A stretch of DNA of 43,860 nucleotides from Robiginitomaculum sp. Lineage in GTDB: Bacteria; Pseudomonadota; Alphaproteobacteria; Caulobacterales; Maricaulaceae. Made by a program: the position numbers and the translations under genes. This document shows positions 26,264 through 35,100 of the stretch, piece by piece (position 1 is the stretch's first letter; each line of letters begins with the position of its first letter). Under the pieces are notes generated by a model. It made no database searches and had not been told where the DNA came from. It saw nothing but the letters and a program-made list of their open reading frames with translations. Where the stretch lies: the NCBI GenBank assembly GCA_021647375.1, contig JAKIUV010000012.1, positions 1 to 43,860 of the forward strand, given 5' to 3'.

Positions 26264-28107
26264 TGGCTTCTCAACTTGATTCAAAAGACCTTCTCAGGTT
26301 CATCACTTGCGGCAGTGTGGACGATGGTAAATCAACCCTGATCGGGCGCTTGCTCTATGACAGTAAACAGGTGTTTGACGATCAGCTTATGCATGCGGAT
26401 AAAGACGGCGCGCCGGATTTAGCCAGCCTGGTGGACGGTTTGGCGGCGGAGCGCGAGCAGGGCATCACTATTGATGTGGCCTATAGATATTTTTCTACGG
26501 CCAAGCGCAAATTTATCGTCGCCGACACACCGGGTCACGAACAATATACCCGTAATATGGCGACAGGTGCTTCCACCGCTGATCTGGCCGTGCTGTTGAT
26601 TGATGCGCGGTACGGGGTGCAAGTGCAAACGCGCAGGCATGCATTTATTACCTCTTTGCTGGGTATCAAGCATGTGGTGGTGGCCATAAATAAAATGGAT
26701 TTGGTCGAATTTTCGCAAAAGGAATTTAACCAGATTGAAGAAGACTTTCGCGAATTTGCGGACGGCTTAAATTTCACTGATATTCGCTGTATACCGATTT
26801 GCGCGACTGATGGCGATAATGTGATTAAATCTTCCGAGCGCATGTCTTGGTATCGGGGGCAGGACATTTTGTCGACCCTAGAGAGTGTAGAAATAAATAG
26901 GGACGAAACGTCCCTGGGTTTTCGTTTTCCCGTGCAGTGGGTCAACCGGGCGAATGCTGATTTTAGAGGCTATGCCGGAACCATTTACGCGGGCGAGATT
27001 AGTAAAGGCGACGAAATAATCGCCGTGCCGTCCGGAAAAACCGCCCGTGTCGAGCGGATTGTCACCATGGACGGGGACTTGAACCGTGCCGTCACCCACC
27101 AAGCCGTCACCCTGACGCTGGACGAGAAATTGGATATATCGCGTGGCGATTTTATCTGCACTAAAGTGAACGCGCCCCAGCACTCAGACCAGTTTCAAGC
27201 CAGCATATTATGGATGGGCGAGGACAAATTATTCCCGGGGCGTGGCTATCTCCTCAAGACCTGTAACCGCACCGTGCCCGCATCGGTGACCGACCTTAAA
27301 TATAAGGTGGATGTCAATGATTTTACGCATATTTCTGCCAAAACACTGGCGCTGAACGAAATTGGCATTTGTAATTTATCGCTGGGTAAATCTATTGTGT
27401 TTGATGCCTATAAGGGCAACCGCACTACGGGCAGTTTCATCCTCATAGACCGCCACACAAATGAGACCGTCGCGGCGGGTATGCTCAATTTTTCATTGCG
27501 CCGTGCCTCCAATTTGACATGGCAAAAATTAGAGGTCGGCAAGGCTGAACGTGCTGAGCAAAAGCACCAAAAGCCAGCCGTGCTTTGGTTTACGGGATTG
27601 TCCGGTTCGGGCAAATCCACCATTGCCAATCTGGTGGAAAAACGATTGTTCGATATGGGCAAACACACCTATACCTTAGACGGGGATAATGTCCGCCACG
27701 GCCTGAATAAGGACCTGGGTTTTACCGATGCCGACCGTATAGAAAACATCCGCCGTATCGGCGAAACGGCTAAATTGATGGCCGATGCGGGCTTGGTGGT
27801 GTTGGTGTCTTTTATTTCGCCGTTCACCGCAGAGCGCAATATGGCGCGCAGGCTTATGGAGGATGGGGAGTTCATAGAAATCCATGTGAATACGCCGTTG
27901 GCGGTCGCTGAACAACGGGACGTAAAAGGCCTCTATGCCAAAGCCCGCGCCGGAAAAATTAAAAATTTCACAGGCATAGACAGCGAATACCAAGAACCAA
28001 AAAACCCCGAAATTGTGGTGGACACGGTAAGCCTAACACCGGAGCAATCTGCGGAGAAGATTGTAACGTATTTGGAGGAGAATAGGTATATTGAAATTGG
28101 GGAGTAG
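26263..28107 (+). CDS. cysNC: CysN-CysC fusion 1: sulfate adenylyltransferase GTPase and APS kinase
   Basis: This is a bifunctional 614-residue protein. Residues 1-430 are the CysN GTPase, which drives APS formation ('GSVDDGKSTLIGRLL', 'DTPGHEQYTRNMATGAS', 'NKMDLV'). Residues 440-614 are APS kinase, which makes PAPS. The kinase looks active: P-loop GLSGSGKS at 445-452, the substrate motif DGDNVR at 473-478, 'FISPFTAER', and 'KGLYAKARAGKIKNFTGID'. The start codon overlaps the cysD1 stop. With CysD1 it forms a complete PAPS-producing unit. Unlike the second pair, no reductase is adjacent, so PAPS for sulfotransferases is the likely product. Confidence 0.95.
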   Translation: MASQLDSKDLLRFITCGSVDDGKSTLIGRLLYDSKQVFDDQLMHADKDGAPDLASLVDGLAAEREQGITIDVAYRYFSTAKRKFIVADTPGHEQYTRNMATGASTADLAVLLIDARYGVQVQTRRHAFITSLLGIKHVVVAINKMDLVEFSQKEFNQIEEDFREFADGLNFTDIRCIPICATDGDNVIKSSERMSWYRGQDILSTLESVEINRDETSLGFRFPVQWVNRANADFRGYAGTIYAGEISKGDEIIAVPSGKTARVERIVTMDGDLNRAVTHQAVTLTLDEKLDISRGDFICTKVNAPQHSDQFQASILWMGEDKLFPGRGYLLKTCNRTVPASVTDLKYKVDVNDFTHISAKTLALNEIGICNLSLGKSIVFDAYKGNRTTGSFILIDRHTNETVAAGMLNFSLRRASNLTWQKLEVGKAERAEQKHQKPAVLWFTGLSGSGKSTIANLVEKRLFDMGKHTYTLDGDNVRHGLNKDLGFTDADRIENIRRIGETAKLMADAGLVVLVSFISPFTAERNMARRLMEDGEFIEIHVNTPLAVAEQRDVKGLYAKARAGKIKNFTGIDSEYQEPKNPEIVVDTVSLTPEQSAEKIVTYLEENRYIEIGE

Positions 28108-28129
28108 GTTGCATAATAGGCCAACCTAC
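28104..28129 (+). terminator. Inverted repeat at the end of cysNC1
   Basis: GTAGGTTG at 28104-28111 pairs with CAACCTAC at 28122-28129, partly overlapping the stop codon. There is no T run, so it may stabilise the 3' end instead of terminating. Confidence 0.4.
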
Positions 28130-28130
28130 C

Positions 28131-28252
28131 CGCTCATACCGTCGTTTATGCCCTTAAGGGTAAAAGTCGGTATCCAGTTTCTCAATCAAATATGTGCGGG
28201 CTTTGCCCGCTCTTTATGCGCTGGATTCCGTGTCGGGGCACGGAATGAGCGG
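28131..28252. repeat. Pair of inverted REP-like palindromes
   Basis: The left unit has CGCTCATACCG (28131-28141) and CGGTATCCAG (28168-28177), around a perfect ten-base palindrome CCCTTAAGGG (28151-28160). The right unit, in opposite orientation, has ATTCCGTG (28225-28232) paired with CACGGAAT (28239-28246), flanked by CTGG and GAGCGG. Between them is a GCGGGC-TTT-GCCCGC hairpin (28196-28210). This 'CATNCCG...CGGNATCCAG' style resembles REP palindromes common between bacterial genes. Confidence 0.6.
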
Positions 28253-28345
28253 CTTTTGTGGGGTGGTTTTTTGTGGCCATAATTTGCACATAATTTTCAT
28301 TAAACAACGACACCTCAATGAACACTAATTTATAGGGATACCAAA

Positions 28346-28882
28346 ATGGGTATTGCTTTATTTGCATTTTCGCATGCGCTGTTTATCGTAATACTAGTGG
28401 CGTTTTTTGGTATGCAGAAAAATATTTTTACCAATATGTTGTTGATAATAATATCAGCAGCAATTTTAACTGCACCTATATCGTTGTTTATTTATCTTGA
28501 AAATCAAGGTACAAGTTATTTTTGCGCAGATGGATATGGCCATTTTCAATCAAACGTCCCTTTATGGCCATGGCTTTGGATTGGATGGGCGTGTATCGCT
28601 ATACTTGCATTGCCTGAGCGAACTATGATATTTGTATTTGGTGGTGGCTTTGAGCTGGAACCTATATGGTCGCGGATTGCTATCATGTTACCATTCATGT
28701 TGGTTTTGTATTATTTGGGGTATTTCTTTCCAGTGAGGGAGGTGGACTGTACGCCGCCTTTTGATGGTATGGGGTTGTTTGAAGGTGGAATGATTTTAAT
28801 CCCTATGTATTTAGGTTTTATTTTTTCTCTAGGTTTTTCACTTGCAATGATTTCAATTTTTTCGATAAAATCAGCATATTAA
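28346..28882 (+). CDS. Small multi-span membrane protein of unknown function
   Basis: This 178-residue protein is hydrophobic. About five membrane spans are visible, roughly at residues 2-21, 28-50, 70-90, 110-130 and 150-175. A loop contains 'YFCADGYGHFQSNV'. No known motif was recognised. GGGA lies ten bases before the ATG. It is AT-rich compared with the cysteine genes around it, and it sits between a repeat-rich gap and a convergent glycosyltransferase gene, so it may be an accessory insertion. Function unknown. Confidence 0.65.
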   Translation: MGIALFAFSHALFIVILVAFFGMQKNIFTNMLLIIISAAILTAPISLFIYLENQGTSYFCADGYGHFQSNVPLWPWLWIGWACIAILALPERTMIFVFGGGFELEPIWSRIAIMLPFMLVLYYLGYFFPVREVDCTPPFDGMGLFEGGMILIPMYLGFIFSLGFSLAMISIFSIKSAY

Positions 28883-28893
28883 TTAAGCGGGTA

Positions 28894-31062
28894 TTATCTC
28901 CCAAACCACCGTTCCAGCACCCGAAACAACCGTCCTTCTTTGCCTGCAAACTTCAAGAACAATTTACGTAGCCCTTGTCGTTTTGCCAGAAACGGTCTTA
29001 GATATTGGTGCATCATCACTGATTTTAGGCGGAAATATTTTGGTCTTGGTTTGGCTACGTATTGGTATTGGGTTAGCTCGTGCAGCTGTCTGGCATAGGC
29101 CAATGCCGGGGCGGGGATGTTGCCCGTGTTGCTCGCAATGTCGTCTATGACCCGCCAATGGCCAGCTTGTAGCCGCTCTGGACTGCGCCAGTCTATGTGG
29201 GTGTTGCGGATTTTATCGGCGTGTAGGCGGAAGTGGAGATAGGGTTCGGGCAGGACTGTGAAACGTAAATCCCCCTTGAAAGATGCTTTCAACAAGAACG
29301 CATAGTCCTCTAGGCCAACACCGTATTTTGGCGAAAATCCGCCGAGTTTCTCGAACAATGTTCTGCGTATCATGAAACATGAATTCCCAACCAGATTATA
29401 GAATAATCCCGTACCAGGGTGCAGGCCTGCGAAACCGTAAGCAAGGGATGTGTGCGCGGGTTTATGGCCGTCGCCTTTTGTGATTTCAGGTGCGGTTTCG
29501 CCTGTAAAAGTCTGATAAAATGATAAAACAACATCCTGGCTAGCGAGGGCAGATTTGAACGCCGCGATGGTTTCGGGTGCCAGCAGATTATCGTCGTCCA
29601 TGAACAGGACGGTATCACCATTAGATATGGCGGCGCCGTGATTGCGGGCTACGGACGGGTAGGCATTTTCTATCGTGCTGATTTGCGCGTTTTTGAAGCC
29701 GTGCTTTTTTATGAGCGCCGGGAGTTCTGCGCGGGCTTCGGGGGCGCTACCATCATCAACCAGAACCAATTCAAAGTCGGTATCTGTCTGCGCCGCCAAA
29801 CTCGCTAAAGCCTGATCCAGATATTTTGTGCGGTTGTGGTGCAGGACGATAATGCTGGGAGACTTTACGGCGGGTAGGGGACGTGGTTTTGGTTTAGCCT
29901 TATTAGGGACGGTTTTGAGCGGGGTGGGTGCAATCAAATTTGCGTCCGGCTTTTCAATGTCCCAAAGTTCCAGCAGCTTGGCTTTTAGTTTGCGCACATC
30001 GGAGATTACATTATGAACATTGCTCGCCGTCTTTGCACGTGGTGTTTCAAACCCCATACCCCACAAGACCTGCATGCCGGATTTATGAACGGCGCGGGCG
30101 GCTAGGGGGAAGATGGGGGTGCGCATGGGGCAGACTAGGACTGCGTCCGTGAGGTCGTCTTTATGGTCATAAATATCCGCGTCCCGATGCCAGTCCAGTT
30201 TGGCCTTAAGGGCGTGCAATCGTTTATAGCCAGCTTGCTGCCAGGATTTATGGTCGTCCGTGCCTTTCAAGAATACGCTGATGTGTTCAACTTCGTCATC
30301 TAAGCTTTCGGCTAAATCAAGGAATGCGTCGAAGCCGTAGAGCGGCGACGGGACGCCAGCGAAAACAATATGCCGTTTAGGCGTTTGCGCGGACTTTGCA
30401 ACCTTTAGCGGTAGGGCGCGAATAGTGCTGGGGGGCATATCAAATTTGTCGGCAATGCTTTGTTTTAGCCCGTCGTGGGTAATCCAGAGCGCATCCCCGT
30501 GCCGGGCGCACCAAGCTTCCAGTTCTGTATCCAGCACAGTGGATAATTCGGTTGGCAAAATGAGCGAACCTTCGCTCTCGAAGGCTGTTGGTAAATAACA
30601 AGTCTGGATTATTTCGCAGGACTGATCCAATAAACCACCTGCTCTTGCCATAAGGGCAAAATAGGCGCTAGCACCGTGCAGGGGGGTGATGAGTTTTGCG
30701 GGCGCATTGTCTTGCATTGCTGCGTACAGGGTCAGCGGTTTTTGCAAAAATTGATTGCTGCCCACATCCAGCGGCCAGCGTTTCTTTCCCAGTTCAATAT
30801 TGCGAATTTTTGCGTCCGGGAACCAGCGTTCAATTGCGGCAGAATTGGGGGCGTCTTCACCCAATACCCAGACCTCATCAGGCCTAAAACCTTGCTTGGC
30901 CGCGACCTCTAGGCAAAAAAGTGCAGCTTCGGACAGTTGCGGCCAATACAGGTTATGGGGCAGGGCTATGATAGTTTTTGCGGAAATAGCGGTTCTCATC
31001 ATTATAATGGCGCGGTATTGCGTTTTACGCTGTTCATTCTGGCGCAAGCTTATCTTATGCAC
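28894..31062 (-). CDS. Two-domain glycosyltransferase (GT-B-like plus GT2)
   Basis: This protein has up to 722 residues. The N-terminal 370 residues look like a GT-B-type glycosyltransferase ('HIVFAGVPSPLYGFDAFLDLA' marks the second Rossmann part). A proline/lysine linker follows near 375-395. The C-terminal domain is a family 2 transferase: 'SIIVLHHNRTKYLDQALASL', 'LVDDG', 'FMDDDN' as the metal-binding DxD-like motif, and 'GLEDYAFLLKA' for the catalytic region. Such fusions add two sugars in sequence to a glycan. The start is uncertain: GTG at 31062 has a weak AAGG, and a double ATG lies at 31002. It runs opposite to the neighbouring sulfur genes and shares a divergent promoter region with the CapD-like gene. 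Confidence 0.82.
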   Translation of the reverse strand: MHKISLRQNEQRKTQYRAIIMMRTAISAKTIIALPHNLYWPQLSEAALFCLEVAAKQGFRPDEVWVLGEDAPNSAAIERWFPDAKIRNIELGKKRWPLDVGSNQFLQKPLTLYAAMQDNAPAKLITPLHGASAYFALMARAGGLLDQSCEIIQTCYLPTAFESEGSLILPTELSTVLDTELEAWCARHGDALWITHDGLKQSIADKFDMPPSTIRALPLKVAKSAQTPKRHIVFAGVPSPLYGFDAFLDLAESLDDEVEHISVFLKGTDDHKSWQQAGYKRLHALKAKLDWHRDADIYDHKDDLTDAVLVCPMRTPIFPLAARAVHKSGMQVLWGMGFETPRAKTASNVHNVISDVRKLKAKLLELWDIEKPDANLIAPTPLKTVPNKAKPKPRPLPAVKSPSIIVLHHNRTKYLDQALASLAAQTDTDFELVLVDDGSAPEARAELPALIKKHGFKNAQISTIENAYPSVARNHGAAISNGDTVLFMDDDNLLAPETIAAFKSALASQDVVLSFYQTFTGETAPEITKGDGHKPAHTSLAYGFAGLHPGTGLFYNLVGNSCFMIRRTLFEKLGGFSPKYGVGLEDYAFLLKASFKGDLRFTVLPEPYLHFRLHADKIRNTHIDWRSPERLQAGHWRVIDDIASNTGNIPAPALAYARQLHELTQYQYVAKPRPKYFRLKSVMMHQYLRPFLAKRQGLRKLFLKFAGKEGRLFRVLERWFGR

Positions 31063-31189
31063 AAGCCTTATAATGTGAGTTTGAATATTAGCAAATTCTC
31101 ATATAAAAGATAGGTCTTGCATAGGTTTAGTTTATTTGCCATTAGGCGACGCTTAAGCAATATTCAGGGCAAATATTCAGGAGAATACA
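31063..31189. promoter_or_regulatory. Divergent promoter region of the island
   Basis: The gap separates the two-domain transferase from the CapD-like gene. On the plus strand TTGAAT (31081-31086) and TATAAA (31102-31107) are 15 bases apart, a possible but short-spaced promoter. A direct repeat ATATTCAGG occurs twice just before the gene, and the second copy supplies the AGGAG ribosome site. Confidence 0.35.
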
Positions 31190-32224
31190 TTGGAACTTGA
31201 TAAGTTTTTTAAAGACTCGGTTGTAGCAATTACCGGGTCTGTAGGGTCGGTTGGCACCGCATTGGTAGCGGAATTGTTGAAATTACCGCTGAAAGAAATC
31301 GTTATTATAGATAATAATGAGAGCGGATTGCACGAGCAGCATATTACAAACTTGGCAGATGGGCGCGTCACGCCGCGCCTTATGGACATAGCAGACGAGA
31401 GCGGTCTAACCCGCGCATTTGCAGGTGTTGATTATGTCTTACATGCCGCCGCGTTCAAACATGTGCCGCTTTGCGAGCATGAACCGCAAAGTGCCGTGCG
31501 CAATAATGTCATTGGTACACAATCTGTTATTAATGCTTCATTGTCTGCGGGCGTTAAGAAAGTTTTGTTTACTTCATCAGACAAAGCCGTGAACCCGACC
31601 AATGTTATGGGCATCACCAAATTGATGGGCGAACGCCTTATCACGGCAGCCAATCTGACCCGCAGTAAAGTCGGCACGGTTTTCGCCAGCACACGCTTTG
31701 GCAATGTGCTGGGGTCTCGTGGTTCTGTGTTTCCAATCTTTCACAAGAAACTGTTTGCTGGCGAGGCTCTGCCTTTGACCCACAAAGACATGACCCGTTT
31801 CATGATGACCGAGCAAGAGGCCGCCTATTTGGTCATTGAAAGCTTGGCTCTGTTTAAGGGCGGCGAGATTTTTGTGACCAAAATGCCGATCTTTAACATT
31901 GGCGATTTTGCCGAAATGATGATTGAGTGTTTTGCTGACCAAGCGGGTCGTAAAAAGTCCGACATCAAAGTCGACCATATTGGTCTGCGTCCGGGAGAGA
32001 AATTGTTCGAAGAACTGACCACAGGTGAAGAAGTGCCGCGCACATTTGAAATCGACAATTTCTTTGTCGTGCTTCCAGGCGAAGGCCCTCACGATAAATT
32101 ATTCGACTATTCGGATTACCGCGAACAAGGTAAATTGATGGACCGTGTCTACGACAGCTCTAAGGAAGAAATTCTGACAGTTGCTGAGGGTATTGAATTA
32201 TTAAAGAAAGCGAACCTCGTCTAG
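31190..32224 (+). CDS. CapD/PseB-like nucleotide-sugar dehydratase or epimerase
   Basis: This 344-residue protein is a short-chain dehydrogenase-type sugar nucleotide enzyme. The NAD(P) motif is 'TGSVGSVGTALV'; 'HAAAFKHVPLCE' and 'SSDKAVNPTNVMGITK' are the CapD-type substrate region, in which the usual Tyr is Met as in many CapD homologues. 'GLRPGEKLFEEL' confirms the polysaccharide-biosynthesis family. It corresponds to the cytoplasmic half of CapD without membrane spans. Such enzymes convert UDP-HexNAc to 4-keto-6-deoxy or epimerised forms. The start is TTG, chosen because AGGAG lies six bases upstream and no ATG precedes the NAD motif. It is the first gene of the sqdB-cysH cluster. Confidence 0.9.
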   Translation: MELDKFFKDSVVAITGSVGSVGTALVAELLKLPLKEIVIIDNNESGLHEQHITNLADGRVTPRLMDIADESGLTRAFAGVDYVLHAAAFKHVPLCEHEPQSAVRNNVIGTQSVINASLSAGVKKVLFTSSDKAVNPTNVMGITKLMGERLITAANLTRSKVGTVFASTRFGNVLGSRGSVFPIFHKKLFAGEALPLTHKDMTRFMMTEQEAAYLVIESLALFKGGEIFVTKMPIFNIGDFAEMMIECFADQAGRKKSDIKVDHIGLRPGEKLFEELTTGEEVPRTFEIDNFFVVLPGEGPHDKLFDYSDYREQGKLMDRVYDSSKEEILTVAEGIELLKKANLV

Positions 32225-32263
32225 CAGGATACTTCCTGAACGAGGGCGAAAAAGGAGAAGATT

Positions 32264-33412
32264 ATGCGTATATTGATATTGGGTGCTGACGGGTATTTGG
32301 GCTGGCCGACAACTATGGATTTGGCCGCGAAAGGTCATGATGTAGTTGCCGTCGATAATTACCTGCGCCGGACTATTGCCGAGGACACAGATTCTGAAGC
32401 TTTGTATAAAACGCCAAATCTGATTGAGCGTGGCAAGATTTTCGAAGAGGTTTCCGGCCATAAAGTCGATGTGGAAATTGGTGATCTTTCCGATGCTGAT
32501 TTCTGTCTTGGCCTGTTCGAAAAATACAAACCCGACGCCGTTGTCCATTATGCCGAGCAACCATCTGCGCCGTATTCTATGCGCGGTTTCTCTGAGGCAC
32601 AAATGACGCTTAACAATAACCTCAACGTTACCTTTAACGTGATTTGGGGTGCTATCCAGCACGCGCCGGAATGCCATATTATCAAGCTTGGCACCATGGG
32701 CGAATACGGTACGCCGAATATCGACATCGAAGAAGGTTGGCTCGAGATTGAGCATAAAGGCCGCAAGGACAAATTCTTGTTCCCGCGCGCTGCCGGTAGC
32801 CTTTATCACACCACCAAAGTTCTCGATACGGATATGATGTGGTTCTATGTGCGGACATATGGCCTGCGCATGACCGATTTGATGCAAGGCCCGGTTTACG
32901 GCCTTGAAAGCACAGAGATTGACATGGACGAGCGCTTGCGCACCATGTTCAATTATGATGACATTTTCGGCACCGCCGTGAACCGTTTCTTGGTTCAGGC
33001 CGTTGCTGGTATCCCGCTTACTGTTTACGGTAAAGGTGGTCAGACACGGGGCTATTTGAATTTGAAAGACACGCTCCAGTGTATCAGTCTAGCGGCAGAT
33101 AGCCCGGCTGATAAGGGCGAGCTACGTATCATGAACCAGTTTACCGAGCAATTCTCTGTGAATGAACTGGCCGAACGTGTGAAAGAGGCTGGAGATTCCT
33201 TGGGGCTGAATGTGCAGGTTAAGTCAATCCCGAACCCGCGTAAGGAAATGGAAGACCATTATTATAATGCCGCCCATTCCGGTCTGTTGGAACTTGGTCT
33301 TGAGCCAAATTTCATGACCAAAGAGGTGTTAGTGGATATGTTGAAACTTATCATAGAGCATAAAGACGATATTTCCCACGACCGTATTATGCCGCGCGTT
33401 AAGTGGAAATAA
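32264..33412 (+). CDS. sqdB: UDP-sulfoquinovose synthase
   Basis: This 382-residue enzyme joins sulfite to UDP-glucose to form UDP-sulfoquinovose, the donor of the sulfolipid head group. The NAD-binding motif is 'LGADGYLGWPT'. The catalytic residues can be placed as T144 ('GTMGEYG'), Y181 and K185 ('YHTTKV'), matching the Thr, Tyr and Lys of plant SQD1. 'YAEQPSAPYSM' is a strong family signature. Strong ribosome site AAGGAG. cysH begins 21 bases downstream, so the supplier of sulfite is made from the same message. The sulfolipid glycosyltransferase genes usually clustered with sqdB are not evident here. Confidence 0.95.
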   Translation: MRILILGADGYLGWPTTMDLAAKGHDVVAVDNYLRRTIAEDTDSEALYKTPNLIERGKIFEEVSGHKVDVEIGDLSDADFCLGLFEKYKPDAVVHYAEQPSAPYSMRGFSEAQMTLNNNLNVTFNVIWGAIQHAPECHIIKLGTMGEYGTPNIDIEEGWLEIEHKGRKDKFLFPRAAGSLYHTTKVLDTDMMWFYVRTYGLRMTDLMQGPVYGLESTEIDMDERLRTMFNYDDIFGTAVNRFLVQAVAGIPLTVYGKGGQTRGYLNLKDTLQCISLAADSPADKGELRIMNQFTEQFSVNELAERVKEAGDSLGLNVQVKSIPNPRKEMEDHYYNAAHSGLLELGLEPNFMTKEVLVDMLKLIIEHKDDISHDRIMPRVKWK

Positions 33413-33433
33413 CGGCTTAGCTAGGGCAACAAA

Positions 33434-34201
33434 ATGACCGATATTAACGAGCGAGCGCTGGGGCTTTCGAAAGCCCTAGCCTGTTTGCCTGCGCCTGAAC
33501 GACTGGCGGAATTGTGTAAAACTATGGGCAAGCCCGTAGGTGGGCGTAGCGTCTTCACAACATCATTTGGTATGGAAGACCAGATCATCACCCATATGAT
33601 TTGCGACCAAGATTTAGATATAGACATCGTGACCCTCGATACGGGGCGGATGTTCGAAGAAACTTACACGGTTTGGGCGGCCACCGAAAAAACTTTCGGG
33701 CGGGCGATTAAGGGCTATGTGCCGGATGCGGGCGAATTGGAAACTTTGGTCGCCAAGCAAGGCATTAACGGTATATTCGTGAGCGTAGACCAGCGCAAAG
33801 CCTGTTGCACCGTGCGTAAAATTGTGCCGCTAGGGCGGGCTTTACAGGGCGCGTCCCTTTGGGTGACAGGCATTCGCGCCGAGCAATCCCAAGCGCGGGG
33901 TTCAGTAAACCCAGTCGAAGCCGACAATGTGCGCGGCCTTCTAAAGGCCAGCCCGCTTTATGATTGGACGGTGGCGGATATGGATACTTATCTGAAAACC
34001 CATTCTGACATTCCGCTTAATGTACTGCACAAGCAAAACTTCCCGTCTATTGGTTGTGCGCCGTGTACCCGTGCGGTCAAATCCGGTGAAGACGATAGAG
34101 CAGGGCGCTGGTGGTGGGAAGACGGCCAGCAAGAATGCGGTCTGCATGTGGGGGCTGATGGGCGCTTGGTGCGGACGAAACCTACGAAAGAAGTGCTATG
34201 A
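33434..34201 (+). CDS. cysH: Assimilatory APS reductase (CysH, iron-sulfur type)
   Basis: This 255-residue enzyme reduces adenylylsulfate to sulfite. Two cysteine pairs are visible, C124-C125 ('KACCTVRK') and C208/C211 ('GCAPC'). These bind the [4Fe-4S] cluster of the APS-using type and are absent from the PAPS-using E. coli enzyme. The catalytic cysteine is C235 in 'ECGLH'. 'TSFGMEDQIITHM' is the PP-loop region. The start ATG at 33434 has no strong ribosome site. It overlaps cysD2 by four bases, so reductase and sulfurylase are coupled. Preference for APS is inferred from the cysteine pairs. Confidence 0.95.
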   Translation: MTDINERALGLSKALACLPAPERLAELCKTMGKPVGGRSVFTTSFGMEDQIITHMICDQDLDIDIVTLDTGRMFEETYTVWAATEKTFGRAIKGYVPDAGELETLVAKQGINGIFVSVDQRKACCTVRKIVPLGRALQGASLWVTGIRAEQSQARGSVNPVEADNVRGLLKASPLYDWTVADMDTYLKTHSDIPLNVLHKQNFPSIGCAPCTRAVKSGEDDRAGRWWWEDGQQECGLHVGADGRLVRTKPTKEVL

Positions 34202-35100
34202 ATACGCTGTCTCATTTGGACGTTTTGGAGGCCGAAGCCATCCACATTATGCGCGAAGTCGTGGCCGAGGTTGAAAACCCGGTTATGATGTATTCGGTCG
34301 GCAAAGATAGCGCCGTTATGTTGCACTTGGCGCTTAAAGCGTTTGCACCAGGCAAGCTACCATTCCCCCTTTTGCATGTGGATACGGGCTTTAAATTTCG
34401 CGAGATGATTGCCTTTCGTGACCAGATGCAAAAAGATTACGGTTTTGATCTTATTGTCCACCAAAACCAGGACGGTCTGGATGCTGGTATCAACCCATTT
34501 GATCATGGTTCGGATGTTCACACCAATATCATGAAGACCGAAGGCCTGAAACAAGCACTTGATGCAGGTGGATTTGACGCGGCCTTTGGCGGGGCGCGCC
34601 GCGACGAAGAAGCGACCCGTGCCAAGGAAAGGGTGTTTTCGTTTCGGACAAAGACCCACGGTTGGGATCCAAAAAACCAGCGACCTGAACTCTGGAGCCT
34701 GTATAATGCACACAAAAATATCGGGGAGAGTATCCGCGTATTTCCCATGTCCAACTGGACGGAGTTTGATGTTTGGCAATATATTTATGAGCAAAATATT
34801 CCTATCGTGCCGCTCTATCTGGCGGCTAAACGCCCGGTCGTTGAGCGAGATGGTGTATTGATAATGGTTGATGATGACCGTTTGCCATTGCGTGACGGCG
34901 AAATCCCCATGCAAAAAATGGTACGGTTCCGCACCCTTGGTTGCTACCCGCTTACGGGTGCGGTGGAAAGTAAGGCGGCGACTTTACCCGAGATAATTCA
35001 AGAGACTTTGGTCGCCCGGGTATCGGAACGCTCAGGTCGGATGATCGACCATGACCAAGCCGCGAGTATGGAAAAGAAAAAACGTGAGGGGTATTTCTAA
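34198..35100 (+). CDS. cysD: ATP sulfurylase small subunit CysD2
   Basis: This 300-residue CysD of normal length begins directly at the family N-terminus ('HLDVLEAEAIHIMREVV'). The PP-loop is 'YSVGKDSAVML'; 'GGARRDEEATRAKERVFSFR' and 'QRPELWSLYN' are conserved. It lacks the N-terminal extra domain of CysD1 and is otherwise closely similar. Start ATGA overlaps the cysH stop, and its own stop overlaps the cysNC2 start by one base. With CysNC2 it makes APS. Confidence 0.96.
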   Translation: MNTLSHLDVLEAEAIHIMREVVAEVENPVMMYSVGKDSAVMLHLALKAFAPGKLPFPLLHVDTGFKFREMIAFRDQMQKDYGFDLIVHQNQDGLDAGINPFDHGSDVHTNIMKTEGLKQALDAGGFDAAFGGARRDEEATRAKERVFSFRTKTHGWDPKNQRPELWSLYNAHKNIGESIRVFPMSNWTEFDVWQYIYEQNIPIVPLYLAAKRPVVERDGVLIMVDDDRLPLRDGEIPMQKMVRFRTLGCYPLTGAVESKAATLPEIIQETLVARVSERSGRMIDHDQAASMEKKKREGYF

